Below are positions 23,971-35,851 of a stretch of DNA of 64,000 bases, in pieces. The notes beneath the pieces are model-generated. The model saw nothing but the letters and a program-made list of their open reading frames with translations, had not been told where the DNA came from and did no database searches. The stretch spans positions 124,001 to 188,000 of the forward strand of contig JAQFVV010000279.1 in assembly GCA_028023455.1 (NCBI GenBank), read 5' to 3'. The DNA is from Epiperipatus broadwayi. Taxonomy: Eukaryota; Onychophora; Udeonychophora; Euonychophora; Peripatidae. Both the position numbers and the translations under genes were made by a program. Position 1 is the first letter of the stretch. Each line of letters starts with the position of its first letter.

Positions 23971-24342
23971 TAAATTGTTACATTTTCATTTACTATTGTC
24001 AAACTTCCTCCACTCACAACTTTGACGCCATCCATTTTAGATAAATACACTAATGATTATTACTAATCATTTTCGAAACTAAAGATTATCTCTAGCACAG
24101 ATATAAACTTTAAACCTCAGTTAAAGATTAATATATCTGATTTTTAAACTCCGTGTGTGTAAATTTAAAAAAATCAGATATATTAACCTTTAACTGAGAT
24201 TTAAAGTTTATATCTATGCTAGAAATAATCTCTAGTTTCGAAAATGATTAGTAATAATCATTAGTGTATTTATCTAAAATGGATGGCTCAAAGTTGTGAG
24301 TGGAGGGAGTTTGACAATGGTGAATGAAAATGTAATAATTTA
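23971..24342. mobile_element. Foldback element, about 165 bp arms
   Basis: Left arm from TAAATTGTTACATTTTC at 23971 and right arm ending GAAAATGTAATAATTTA at 24342 pair along almost their whole length with a small loop near 24150 (GTGTGTGTAAATT). A few mismatches. No ORF. It lies beside the hammerhead fragment. Confidence 0.8.
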
Positions 24343-24498
24343 AGTAGTCTTCATTCTTTTAACTCCCTACTTTCTCATTATAATCTACAAAGCACTTCTT
24401 ATAAAACTGCTATAACGAGATATGAGACCAGACTGTATTATTCCTTCTCATTAAAATTGGGAAAATAATAAATATCCTTATGCTGTTTTTCCATAAAA
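24343..24498. other. Short spacer
   Basis: Nothing recognised. Confidence 0.4.
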
Positions 24499-24596
24499 TA
24501 ATAATCAGAAAATAGTAAATTCTTTACAACAGCTATATAAATATCAAACTGTTTTTATATAGCTGTTGTAAAGAATTTATTATTTTCTGATTATTA
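24499..24596. repeat. 98 bp inverted repeat (hairpin)
   Basis: AATAATCAGAAAATAGTAAA, TTCTTTACAACAGCTATATA and their complements flank an 11-base loop (ATATCAAACTG). Arms of about 43 bases with one or two mismatches. Confidence 0.8.
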
Positions 24597-25904
24597 ATTC
24601 TTCTCAAAATTTATTTCCTTATTAATAACCCAATTCAACCAGTGTTGTTGCATGTTGATAAATATTATTCAAAATAGATAACAGTTCAATGCTTTAATCA
24701 TTATTGAATCCAAAATCTGTAGATGAGTTATAATTACTGATAAAAGTTTTGTATAACATAAAGACTATCAAGTCTATAATAGTACATTTATATATAATGT
24801 GGTCATATAAATAGGTTATTCATGATTTGATTTCTGCATAGAGTATGAGAATAATTTGTGACTGCAAATTTCTTAAACAGTGTAAAATACTTTTAAACAG
24901 TTGATGCTAAATAGATTAATACTTGTTATTTGCATCATTGTTATACTTATTACCAAATTTTAGTAGCAAGACATCTTGAAAAGTAAATAGAACAAAGAGA
25001 AATAAGTAAAGAAAAATAGAAATACATTGTAATGATAAAATGTGATATAAACTCTGTGAAAAGTAGTTCATTATAAGATAAAAAATATAATCAATAATTA
25101 TACTGTTTAGGTATGAATTTGTAAAATTATGAACATCACAAAACATTGCAAATACATATCATTGATTGCTCTCTTCTGAAACATATGTTAAGGGTACAAC
25201 ATATCAAAAGACTATAACTAAGTAAAAATATTAAAACTTCAATTATTGTCAACCTACACTATCATCACAAAATTTATCTTTATTCTCTTAGACATACTTT
25301 TTTACCACTGGGATTATAAATGTCAGTACTCATTTATAATTGACTGAAAATAATGATCTTGGAATCTTACAAATAATTATATAACTAATATTTACTGCAA
25401 TTTAAACATCTTCTTTATATAAAAAAATATTCCATTTTGTTAAAAACATTTATTTTTGGTTAGTGAGTGATGGGCAACGTTTTTGAACAGATATATAAAT
25501 TTTAACTGCCAGATTATTTGTACTATACATACTATGATCACTCAAAGAATCTTGCAAATGAGCATGACCACAAGATATTAAAGAAGTTGTATGTAAGATA
25601 ATAAAAATCCAAAGACCAGCCCATATAAAATGGTTAAGTTATTTTATGACGATCTTCATGCTGGAAAAATTATGATTTTATTAGAAAATGCTTTTTATCT
25701 CATCATAGATATACCACTTAGTATAAGACTTAATAATTAATAGATTGTTAATGATACTGTTTACTAGATCCCTATCCAATAGAATCCTATCTAGTATCGC
25801 TAGACTAATTTCTAGTTTATGGCTTAGATCATGGAAAGTTTTGGACTTAAGTATCAATGCACCTGAATCTTTTAGATCTAATTTACTTTTCCACTAATAA
25901 ATAG
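24597..25904. other. A+T-rich stretch
   Basis: No gene recognised on either strand. The minus-strand ORF 24916-25146 is hydrophobic and A+T-driven. Confidence 0.5.
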
Positions 25905-26210
25905 AAGGGATTTGAACACATACTTTCAAACACCTTTCAAGTATCCACACCATGTCATACCACTGATATATATGCCCACCCAGAGGTAGAAAAGATAAAT
26001 AATTATCAATATACATATTTCATGCTGAACCAGCACTCATCATTTGGTCCAGATAATCATCTCTCACACATATGTATAATCAGTGCTCAGTTTATATTAA
26101 GATAGAAAATCATCAATCTACTCCAACATCCAACTCTTCAGCCATCCATACCATTGAAAATCTGATGATGGAAAACCTAAATCCCATGCTGATGGCAATA
26201 TTATTGCCAT
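25905..26210 (-). mobile_element. Hammerhead repeat R3
   Basis: Same order as R1: family-specific 5' part (about 26065-26210, with TCAGATTTTCAATGGTATGG on the minus strand), a hammerhead (26000-26060), a tRNA-like part with box B TGTTCAAATCCC (25915-25926), then a short A+T tail. About 85% similar to R1 by eye. No coding capacity. Confidence 0.75.
26000..26060 (-). ncRNA. Hammerhead ribozyme motif of R3 (one core change)
   Basis: Minus strand: ATTAT, internal loop, CAA; ATGATGA in place of CTGATGA; GTGCTG-GTT-CAGCAT; GAAA; AU-rich stem III; TTG ATAAT. Stem II is kept and the outer stem I helix (ATTAT/ATAAT) differs from R1 and R2 but still pairs. The change of C3 to A should impair cleavage. 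Confidence 0.75.
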
Positions 26211-26299
26211 GCCCATGTTGACCTCAAATCATTCTGACTCCTCATTTATAGGACCATATCCATTTAAATATATAGAAGACAGAGGAGCAGGATACAGAC

Positions 26300-26460
26300 T
26301 TAATGTGTAAGATTTGAAATATAGGTATTCTTCATATACCTGGAACTTAATTGTAAATATAGAGGATTAGTAACACAGACTATCAAGCACCTTTCAACTA
26401 TCCATATCATCTCATACAACTAATACACATGATCACACACATGTAAAAAAGATAAATACA
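26300..26460 (-). mobile_element. Hammerhead repeat R4, 5'-truncated
   Basis: Minus-strand tRNA-like part of the family (ACATGTGTGTGATCATGTG, box B replaced by TGTTACTAATCC) followed by the longer 3' tail ending TATTTCAAA. It lacks the hammerhead and forms the left arm of an inverted pair with R5. Confidence 0.65.
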
Positions 26461-26655
26461 GGCATTCTACATATACCTGGTTCAGCATGAAGTATGCATA
26501 TTGGTGATTATTTATCTTTTCTACATGTGTGTAGTCAGGTGTATCAGTAGTATGAGATGGTGTGAATAGTTGCAGGGTTCTTGAAAGTCTGTGTTCAAAT
26601 CCCCTATATTTATAATTAAGTTCCAGGTATATAAGAATGCCTGTATTTCAAAATT
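26461..26655 (+). mobile_element. Hammerhead repeat R5, 5'-truncated
   Basis: Plus strand. It starts inside stem II of the hammerhead (TGGTTCAGCATGAAG), continues with the stem I 3' side TTGGTGATT, A-box-like GTAGTCAGGTG, box B TGTTCAAATCCCC, and the tail TATATTTATAATTAAGTTCC. It pairs with R4 over about 150 bases, 5' ends facing. Confidence 0.65.
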
Positions 26656-27424
26656 TCCACTAGTAATTATATTTACTTTGTTTTACCCTCAAGCTATCAA
26701 TATATATAAAAAAACAACTTCTGTATATATTTATATAGATCTGAAACCATTTCAGTATCTATATTCTATGATGTCCTTATTTTGGTTAGAATTGATATAA
26801 AACTAAAAAAGTCATCACATGACTACAGCTTACATTGTTCATTAGCATCATTTTTCTCTAACCACTGTTAACATTAAACTGGTTTTAGATCCATATAACT
26901 ACTTAAGCAAATTGATTTACATTAAAAAAACATTAACACATTTTTCAATTTGCACTGGTAGCTAGATAGTAAAACAAAGATGTGTAATATATATATATAT
27001 ATATATTATATATATTTATCTTTATATCTCTTATATATATATATATATATATAAGAGGAAAGGTGCATTAGATCTCAAAGATTCAGGTAAATTGATTTTA
27101 GATTAAAAGCTGTTCAGTGATGAAATCATCTATATAAAAAGTACTTTGGAAATATTGAATAGCACAGCACTGAGTATGGATTTATTAAGCCCTACTACTT
27201 GATAGCTATTAATTATTAAATTTACACTACATGGCATAACCATAGAGAGAAAAGAATTTGCTAATGATCAGCATTATATAGGATGAGCTCATACGATGTC
27301 CTATTGAAATGAATATCTTCTCAATCACTCTTTTCTTATGCAATTCAAAATTTTTTTTTTTTAGCTTAATCAATTTATATTAGGTTTTTTCCTTAAATTT
27401 TTTGATTTACAAATACTATTTTTA
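26656..27424. other. A+T-rich stretch with (TA)n
   Basis: Contains two (TA)n runs between 26986 and 27052 and diverged members of the 16690-17285 repeat family. No gene. Confidence 0.5.
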
Positions 27425-27705
27425 GAGGAGATTTGAATACAAGGTTTTAAAGCTCTCTTTAGTCATTCACTCCATCTTATATAACAAATACACATTACCA
27501 CATACATATAAAAATAAATGATGTCCAATTTTGGTCCAGATCAGCATATCCAACAGACACACATATATAATTAATACTCAGTTTATATTAAGATTGCAAA
27601 TTTTAAAATTTTAATGAACTGGTTGCAATCCTTTCTACTCTCCAATTCTTCAGTCATCCATATCATTGAATACCTGAAGTTAGAATGCTCAAAACCCTTG
27701 TTTAT
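27425..27705 (-). mobile_element. Hammerhead repeat R6, hammerhead deleted
   Basis: The 5' part (27545-27705) and tRNA-like 3' part (27425-27530) of the family are present, but the ribozyme has been lost: the stem I side TTGG is joined directly to TCCAGATC. Minus strand, head to head with R7. Confidence 0.65.
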
Positions 27706-27719
27706 ACCAGTAATGTTGT

Positions 27720-27920
27720 CATAACCAAACTCTGATTATATATACATGTGGGGTATGGTGATCTGTACCAAATTATGAGTGCTGGTTCAACACAAAATAC
27801 ATAGTAGAAATGATTTACCTTTTTCACATGTATGTGGTAATGTGTATTGGTTATGTAAAATGGAGTGGATCACTGGAGGGACAAAAGTCTGTATTCAAAT
27901 TCCATTTAATTGCATCTAAA
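27720..27920 (+). mobile_element. Hammerhead repeat R7, decayed
   Basis: Plus strand. The hammerhead region (27760-27812) keeps stem II (GTGCTG-GTT-CAACAC) but has ATTATGA for CTGATGA and AAAA for GAAA. A box-like TATTGGTTATGTAAAATGG and box B TATTCAAATTCC follow. Confidence 0.65.
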
Positions 27921-29213
27921 GGTCAAGTCTATACATTATACTTGTATTCAATATTGAATACTATCTTTAAAAATAAAATAATTTGCAAGTGCAGATTTTA
28001 TGAGTAAGTCTTAATGAGAAAGGAATCAGCTTTGACATGCACTGTTTAATCATGTTACTAATACACTGATTTTATAGAGAATATGCAGAACCCTCAAACC
28101 AAAATGCAAGATAGAGACTTTAAAAAATAAGAACAACCTTCTTATACTAAAAATAATCTTTGTAACTTTACATCCATTTTGTACTGCATACTCACTATAA
28201 CATCAATCCATTAGTAACAATATTAAACAGCGTATATCTAAAACTGATTGCCTTCAAATGAAGAATTTCTAATGAAAACTGCACTTGTAAATTATGTTCT
28301 TATTAAATTGATTCTAATATCAAATAATATTTGTCAGTTGGAAGCTTGAAAATTTTGCTGGGTTTCACTATAAATTTATAATGAAATGGATATATGGTTA
28401 CAAAGATTGAAACTTCATGGTCTCATTCTAAAATGCTTTAGATTAGTCTATATAATTGCATTTAGGTACAAAAATAAGTCAGCCATTCTTATCTTTTAAA
28501 TGTCTCTATCTTGTGTTTGAGTTTGAGAGAGTCTCACATACTCATTATAACATTGGTGAGTTAGTAACACGATTAAAATAGTGCATGTCAATGGCTGATC
28601 ATCTTTTGATTAAAAATATTTTTTATTATTACTTAAGAAAGATTTATATCTATTGAAAACACAATTTTACTCTTATTTTACATCAAATACATTGAGCTTG
28701 CATGAATCAATCAAACTGTCAACAATACTGTGTGTGTGTGCATAATTATGCGTGAACACCTAGATCTTAATTATAGAATTATTTGGTGGCACAAAGATAA
28801 AGATCACTTCTAAAGTTCAATCACTACTCCTTGTTATATAGATATGCTCATAATATCATATGACCAGATATTTACTATAATTACACCAGCATTTTTGATA
28901 TGATTTACTACTGTAATTATTTTAGTCCATAAGAATATGCATGCAGTAGTGATTATTAACTTTCTTATATTATGCCTCAAGTAGGTATTATCTAGAAGAT
29001 GATTAGTTTATAATTTTATATATTATACCTTTTATAATTCCAGTCATAAAGGATTACTGATGATACTTGTTATGTTTATAATTTATATATGATTTATTAT
29101 TATAATATTGATTTTTCTCATGTGTATTTACTGAAGTTTGTGTGCATTTGGGGATGATGTTGCTTTCTTCTTCCCTTGCCCCGCCTCATGTCTGTATTAT
29201 GATATATATATAT
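27921..29213. other. A+T-rich stretch with old repeats
   Basis: 28040-28110 and 28490-28610 resemble the 16690-17285 repeat family (TTAGTAACACGATTAAAATA, TCTCTATCTTGTG). No gene. Ends in a short (TA)n run at the LTR-element boundary. Confidence 0.5.
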
Positions 29214-30576
29214 TGTAACGTTTTTCGTATTACTAGGCCCTTATATGCCTCAAATGTATATTTGAGTATGAGTTGATCAAACTGTATCAACATAAAAAAA
29301 ATTGTATTTTAATTCTTAACACAGCTATTTTTCCTGATCAATTTCGGCCTAGAATGATTACCGGGTACAATCGTGAGCAGAACCAGTTTTTAATTTCTAC
29401 TTGAGGGTGCCAGGGTCGTTAGACCCACTGAGACTGCGTCAAATATTGTAGCCCGTAAGGTAATAATTATACAATCTAATTTAAATAACTAAAGATAAAA
29501 AAAAATTACATAGAATAGTATTAATTTTTGACACGTACAATGAAAGTGAAGTTAATAATAAAGATTTATTATAACTCATCAAACATTCAATAATTATGAT
29601 TAAGACAGACATTACAACGTTGGAAAGGATTGTGCATATGAATTCATTAATCTACGTCGAATATTGGAGTATTAATTATTTAGTCTGATTTTCTGTAGCA
29701 ACATTTTGGTTCATTTCTCAGTTCATAAATCTTCTGATCCAAGAAAATTTTATGGGATAATATTTCAATTCAATACATTATTCATAAAGCTTTATGTGAA
29801 AAAAATTTTATGTACATTTACTTACTGGTAAGTCAACATTAAGTAGGTCATCGATCTTCCCGACGTACAATTCAGTTAGTGAGTAGTCCGCAGTAGCTGT
29901 TTTTTTGTTTTAGTTTTATTTCCGAATCTCCAATCTAATTTAGGTAGCACGAGGACGATCTAGGTGACTTTTTCCGAGAGAAAGTGTCGGCAAACGATAT
30001 CGTTCTACTCACTCATGGCGAGCGATTTCAGTTGGTATCTAAGTGAACACATTTTATTAAAAGAAATATGAAACACTTCCAAATGCTCAGCACTATTGGA
30101 ACACCCAGGTAAAAAGACCCCTTTTCAAATCTGTCGGCTCCTTTTATACTCCTAGATTCTTTTTAGAAGCTCTGCGCATGTTCTTTTTTTTTCTTTGTTC
30201 TACTTTATAAACTTCTACATTCTTCTCCTTTTCTTATTACAAAGTCTGTTTTTCCACTAAGAATTTCTGCCATTTTTAATTACTATCAGAAAGTTGTTTC
30301 TGATAGCAATCTTTCGCCTTTTGAAATTTCCTTTCACTATTTGAATCAATGATTCAATATGCACTTTTCCAACATGGAATTTATTTTAGTTAACTTATTT
30401 CTAAAAAAAAAGAAAAATTAAACTTTCACTGTACGTTTTTTTTTCTCTTTTCAAAACATTATGTTAAAAAAAATATAAAGATCGTGTTCGCTTTCTTTCT
30501 TTCCTCTTTTTTTTTTTTTTTTATAATACCTAATATCAAAAAGTAATTTGTACTTTATATATAAATAAATGGTACA
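29214..30576 (-). repeat. LTR (3' LTR by gag direction), 1363 bp
   Basis: Matches 32640-34001 along its entire length with about 20-25 substitutions and small indels. Plus-strand ends TGTAACG and GGTACA. Confidence 0.95.
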
Positions 30577-31107
30577 ATACCACCGGGGCAGGGGAATGAG
30601 AATAAAATGTAGGTTTAAACTAATTTTATTCTTAATAAGTCTTCATGCCCATATTCGTGTGTTTTGTTTTATTATCGCGCTGATATATTGTGTGAACTCA
30701 TTCCACAAGCGACGTTCGGCGGGAATGTAAAATATTTCCACATTCATCTGTGTCCTCTCTGCTTAATCGTAATAGTAACGCTAAAGACCCCAAGTTATAA
30801 GCACAAACGAGCATTGCTCATCGTTTTGAGTCTTACAGGCTCGTGGCAACCTGGTCTGTCCTTTCCAATATCGGGATCTCTGCTAGAAATAGACTGATGA
30901 GCGTTTAAAGACGGTCTTATGTTACATACTGCGTACTAGGACTTGGGGTTATGCTTTTTTCTTTCTTTAGTGACCGCCTACCCGGTCAAATACTTGTGAC
31001 TTACATTCACACCAGCCATATCATTATTTCTTTTCGTTTTTTCCAAGGCACATCCGAGATCTGCAGGGTGTTATCCGGCCCACTCTATCTCTCAATGTTA
31101 TCTATCA
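30577..31107 (-). other. LTR element interior, 3' of gag
   Basis: About 530 bases of more G+C-rich sequence without a readable pol frame. Probably a scar of the lost pol region. The plus ORF 30664-30897 shows no family features. Confidence 0.5.
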
Positions 31108-32215
31108 CTATAACTGGTTGATGGCGGAGGTGACAAGGATCGAACCCCCTCTCTGTATTGCTCGCACCAGTCTCCATTTTATGTCAAGGTCTTCTCTCTT
31201 ATATTTATTTTCACTCCTAAACTTTTCGTCTATTTCTGGAGGTCTTGCACGGATTCCCTTCCCTTTATTCTTAGTTGGGGACCCCTTATTTTTCCTTTGA
31301 TTTCCAGCACTATTAGTCAACACTATAGTGTTCAGTTGTATCCGACCCTTCTGGTTCGGTAATTTGTCGAAGTGTTTAGGACTCGTCTCTTCTCCAGTGT
31401 TGTCATTCTCGAAAGCACTAAGCAATTCTGCCATTCTCTCTACTGTCTCACATCCGGTACTTACCAACAGATGCCCTACTGGATCGGGAAAATTTTTCCG
31501 CGTAATCTTGATAATCTGCTTTTCTGTTAATTTGCACTCTGTCAGCGCTCGTAGTTGCGCCACTTGTTTCCAAAAAAATGGTACATAACGCTCTTCTGTT
31601 CTGCATTTCTCTTGCGCCACTTTATTCTTAATTCATTCTTGGTGGTCCTCGTTCCAATAGCATTTGATTAATATTTGACCATACTGTGTAAAGTTATTCG
31701 GTTTCTTAAACAAGGATTCCCACCAAGCTTGCGCCGTCCCTTGTAAATGATTAACTGCCAGCGTTAGTTTAACTTCTTCCGACATGTGGTTTATCGCGAA
31801 GTACCCCTGCAGGCTGTTTAAATGTTCCATCAGTGATTCTCCATCTTGTCCATGGAAAATTTTTAATTTCAAAAAGGGGTTTACTGCACTCAGCACGTTT
31901 TCTCTATTTTCTATGAATTTTATCTCTTTGCTTTCTTGTTTATCGGATCTCAATTCTACCACTTCTGTGCTCTGTGACCCTTTAGCTATTTTCTCATCTA
32001 CTAACTTTATTAACTCTTCTTTCATTTCTTTAATCTCTACCCTTATTTCTTCTTTCAATTCTCTGGCCATCTCTGCCATTTCTTTTTTTATCTCTTCTTT
32101 GAATTCTGTCATGCATTCGTATAATAGTTTTTTTTATTAAGGGTTCCAAACCCTCTTTTAATTCTTCCGCGCCTTCTGCCATATTTTGTGTATTTTTATT
32201 ACTTCTCAATTTCAT
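31108..32215 (-). pseudogene. gag: Retrotransposon gag, broken
   Basis: The likely start is MKLRSNKNTQNMAEG at 32215. After about 28 residues a run of eight A changes the frame, and the second frame (32112 down to 31633) continues with a Lys/Glu-rich coiled-coil stretch, then FLKLKIFHGQDGESLMEHL and LAVNHLQGTAQAWWESL, the hallmark of the retrotransposon gag capsid domain. A TGA at 31633-31635 interrupts the frame, which then runs on to 31108 with a basic tail (NKGKGIRARPPEIDEK). No CCHC zinc knuckle was found. With one frameshift and one stop, no full protein is made unless these are read through. Plus-strand ORFs here are shadows. Confidence 0.8.
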
Positions 32216-32620
32216 ATATGGCCATATTGCTTATTTTTGCTACAGTAAAAATCTTAACGCTATCAATTTTTTTACGATATAAATCTAATATTTTATTTTT
32301 CTTTGCTAATAAATTCGTTCACCGACACCCCTCTCTTTTATCACCCTATAATCTCCCGTCCCCCTCTACCTTTACCGTCATTTCTTACCTTTGATCGGTT
32401 TTATTTATTATTTAATAATTTATAAGCTATTATTTTCTTTCAATATAGTCCTTATTTAAAATCCTACTCTAAAAAAAAACTTTTGTAGTCGTACGCAATA
32501 ACTTTTTAGACTTGTGCACTATTTGTGGTCATATTTATTTTCCGGTTACAGACATTAAATTCTCAATTTTATGCCGTTTTTAGATTTTCTCAGGTCGTGG
32601 TTTTTTTTTCTTTTTGTAAG

Positions 32621-32638
32621 CCGCGAGTTGGGTCGCCA
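32621..32638 (-). promoter_or_regulatory. tRNA primer-binding site
   Basis: On the minus strand TGGCGACCCAACTCGCGG starts one base inside the 5' LTR. It resembles the site at 14-30. Confidence 0.7.
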
Positions 32639-32639
32639 T

Positions 32640-34001
32640 TGTAACGTTTTTCGTATTATTAGGCCCTTATATGCCTCAAATGTATATTTGAGCATGAGTT
32701 GATCAAACTGTATCAACATAAAAAAAATTGTATTTTAATTCTTAACACAGCTATTTTTCCTGATCAACTTCGGCCTAGAATGATTACCGGGTACAATCGT
32801 GAGCAGAACCAGTTTTTAATTTCTACTTGAGGGTGCCAGGGTCGTTAGACCCACTGAGACTGTGTCAAATATTGTAGCCCGTAAGGTAATAATTATACGA
32901 TCTAATTTAAATAACTAAAGGTAAAAAAAAATTACATAGAATAGTATTAATTTTTGACACGTACAATGAAAGTGAAGTTAATAATAAAGATTTATTATAA
33001 CTCGTCAAACATTCAATAATTATGATTAGACAGACATTACAATGTTGGAAAGGATTGTGCATATGAATTCATTAATCTACGTCGAATATTGGAGTATTAA
33101 TTATTTAGTCTGATTTTCTGTAGCAACATTTTGGTTCATTTCTCAGTTCATAAATCTTCTGATCCAAGAAAATTTTATGGGATAATATTTCAATTCAATA
33201 CATTATTCATAAAGCTTTATGTGAAAAAAAAAATATGTACATTTACTTACCGGTATGTCAACATTAAGTAGGTCATCGATCTTCCCGACATACAATTCAG
33301 TTAGTGAGTAGTCCGCAGTAGCTGTTTTTTTGTTTTAGTTTTATTTCCGAATCTCCGATCTAATTTAGGTAGCACGAGGACGATCTAGGTGACTTTTTCC
33401 AAGAGAAAGTGTCAGCAAACGATATCGTTCTACTCACTCATGGCGAGCGATTTCAGCTGGTATCTAAGTGAACACATTTTATTAAAAGAAATATGAAACA
33501 CTTCCAAATGCTCAGCACTATTGGAACACCCAGGTAAAAAGACCCCTTTTTAAATCTGTCGGCTCCTTTTATACTCCTAGATTCTTTTTAGAAGCTCTGC
33601 GCATGTTCTTTTTTTTCTTTGTTCTACTTTATAAACTTCTACATTCTTCTCCTTTTCTTATTACAAAGTCTGTTTTTCCGCTAAGAATTTCTGCCATTTT
33701 TAATTACTATCAGAAAGTTGTTTCTGATAGCAATCTTTCGCCTTTTGAAATTTCCTTTCACTATTTGAATCAATGATTCAATATGCACTTTTCCAACATG
33801 GAATTTATTTTAGTTAACTTATTTCTAAAAAAAAAAGAAAAATTAAACTTTCACTGTACGTTTTTTTTTCTCTTTTCAAAACATTATGCTAAAAAAAAAA
33901 TAAAGATCGTGTTCGCTTTCTTTCTTTCCTCCTTTTTTTTTTTTTTTATAATACCTAATATCAAAAAGTAATTTGTACTTTATATATAAATAAATGGTAC
34001 A
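32640..34001 (-). repeat. LTR (5' LTR by gag direction), 1362 bp
   Basis: Direct repeat of 29214-30576. The promoter for gag would lie here, read leftward. The plus ORF at 33783-33971 is poly-T-driven and not a gene. Confidence 0.95.
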
Positions 34002-34045
34002 ATATATATATATTGGATTGATGGAAAATATACCGCCCGCTGTCT

Positions 34046-34048
<3 letters not shown>

Positions 34049-34096
<48 letters not shown>
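34049..34096. repeat. (TA)n microsatellite
   Basis: About 48 bases of TA just outside the LTR element. Confidence 0.9.
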
Positions 34097-34101
<5 letters not shown>

Positions 34102-35559
34102 GAATCACATAAAGGTAGCCACACTTCTTCAATCTTGTCTTGATAGAAGATTGAAGACTCTTGGTAATGAAAAAGTGACATGCTTTTATTTCATTTACAT
34201 TTATAAATCAATCTAGTTTTGATCAAAGACATCTTTATGATCTATACATATATAATAAAACAGTTTATTACTTGGAAGTTCATAAGAAGTTTGAGCACCA
34301 GAAATAATCTAGGTAGACCAAGATTTGTTAACAATTTCAGAATCTGCTCTTTTATCACTATGATAAACCATGCAGGACAATATATGCATATACCAGGGTG
34401 GTGAACCTGTGATCTTAGGTCTTCATGTGATCTTTTTGAAACTCTTATGCAGCCTTACCACAATTCAAATTTTGCATTACAAAATCGATTTATTACAAAG
34501 TACATGTGGCATAATTGACCAGTCCTGAATCTCAGTATTTATCTGTGAAACATAGCATCACACATGCATTGTTGTTTACATTGACATTAAGTTAATGGTA
34601 ATTTTAATGATATTTTGATCATCTATTGTGTCTAAAAAAGAAATTTGAACTAAGAAAAGAAAATATATAATGTTTGGAGGGAGCTAGTTTATTTCTTTAT
34701 TTTTATGAAGGATAAAATGGTCTGTTAGTCATGTAATACACCATAACATCATCATGGATAAAACTAGCATCTGTTCACTTGTAAAGTTGTATGAATTAAT
34801 TAATTGATAAATAAAAGGATATCTGTATTGCATCATTGTGGATATAAATTAGTTTTTGCACACTTATGACATTATATAGATCAAATTTGTGCTGAATAAA
34901 AAGATAATTTGGATATATAGTAAATATCTAAATTAATAAAATATGCTTCAAATGTAACAGATTTTGGTGATATTTTCTACTTTTCAGGAAAAACATTGTT
35001 GAATTGCAGTTTAAGAAATAGACATTAGAAATATGGTACTATTTTTGTAATGCCATATTTAAAGACTATTACTCAAGTTGTTTGCTTCCATTTATCATTA
35101 TTATTGGTATATTCTTTTTCTCTTCATTTAAAATATATGGTATTTATTAACCTTTTAACCGCTAATTTTATTATTGGTTGTATCAGATAAAAATCAAATC
35201 TTTTAATTGGCCAACTCACAAACTGAAGACAAAGCCTATTGTTACAACATATTCGCCTATAATATTAAATTCAACTCAGATACGTTTATAAAAAGTATAT
35301 TATTAATTTTTCAGGTTATGAAGAGAACGAAAGTTCTTTCAAAAATAAATTGCTATTTATTTATTCTAAAATATTCAATATCGGCAACATAAAAGCTATA
35401 ATATAAACAAAAAGATCGACTTTTACGTTATAGAAAAGTAAATATTTCTTTTTACTACATCTTCAATATTTTTACTTAAATCTTCAATATTTTTCGAAAA
35501 TAATTTTGTTTTTTTATTATTCTCTCTGAAATAATTTTAATTTCTCAAAATATTCTTTT
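34097..35559. other. A+T-rich stretch
   Basis: No gene recognised. A short hairpin-like repeat (TTCTTCAATC / GATTGAAGA) lies at 34126-34156. Confidence 0.45.
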
Positions 35560-35635
35560 ATAATAATTTAAATCGTATTCGAAATGAAAATCTCAGCGTT
35601 TTTCTTTATTTTCTTTGATCAGGCAGTTTCTTTGT

Positions 35636-35700
35636 TCTTTCCAGCCAATCAGAATGTCTTTTTCGGCTGAGAGCATGCTAAGAACCAATCACAAATAATG
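35636..35700 (+). promoter_or_regulatory. Possible host promoter with two CCAAT boxes
   Basis: CCAATCAGAATG (35645-35656) and CCAATCACAAAT (35686-35697), both in the same orientation, lie 150-200 bases upstream of an ATG in a locally less A+T-rich, CpG-containing island. Confidence 0.35.
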
Positions 35701-35851
35701 TTCCTTCTTTGTTTAGGTTTAAATGCGTTTTTTTTCTATTTTTTACTTGTAAAATAAATCGGAAGATGGCACCATCTTACAGAACTTTTAAAAACGAATT
35801 CAATACGTGTTTAACGAATATTTTCGTATAAAAACTGGCTGAGTTAGAGTG

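Larger units (their letters stand above)
29214..34001 (-). mobile_element. Gag-only LTR retrotransposon, 4.79 kb
   Basis: Two long direct repeats (29214-30576 and 32640-34001) flank a 2.06 kb interior with a gag ORF on the minus strand and no RT, protease, RNase H or integrase. Read on the minus strand the element begins TGTACC and ends GTTACA. A primer-binding site adjoins the 5' LTR (32621-32638). ATAT lies outside each end, a possible 4-base target duplication within (TA)n runs. The LTRs are about 98% identical by eye, so the insertion is fairly recent. It would depend on a relative for RT and integrase. No clear polypurine tract was found at 30577. Confidence 0.9.

Noticed and set aside
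26161-26180. CTGATGATGGAAAACC as another hammerhead core
   Set aside because: No stem II can form between CTGATGA and GAAA; it is part of the 5' region of repeat R3.
31118-32140. Plus-strand ORFs of 60-118 residues
   Set aside because: They are antisense shadows of gag, which has the recognisable capsid motif on the other strand.
33876-34181. Minus-strand ORF of about 100 residues
   Set aside because: Its middle is a translated (TA)n tract and its end lies in an LTR.
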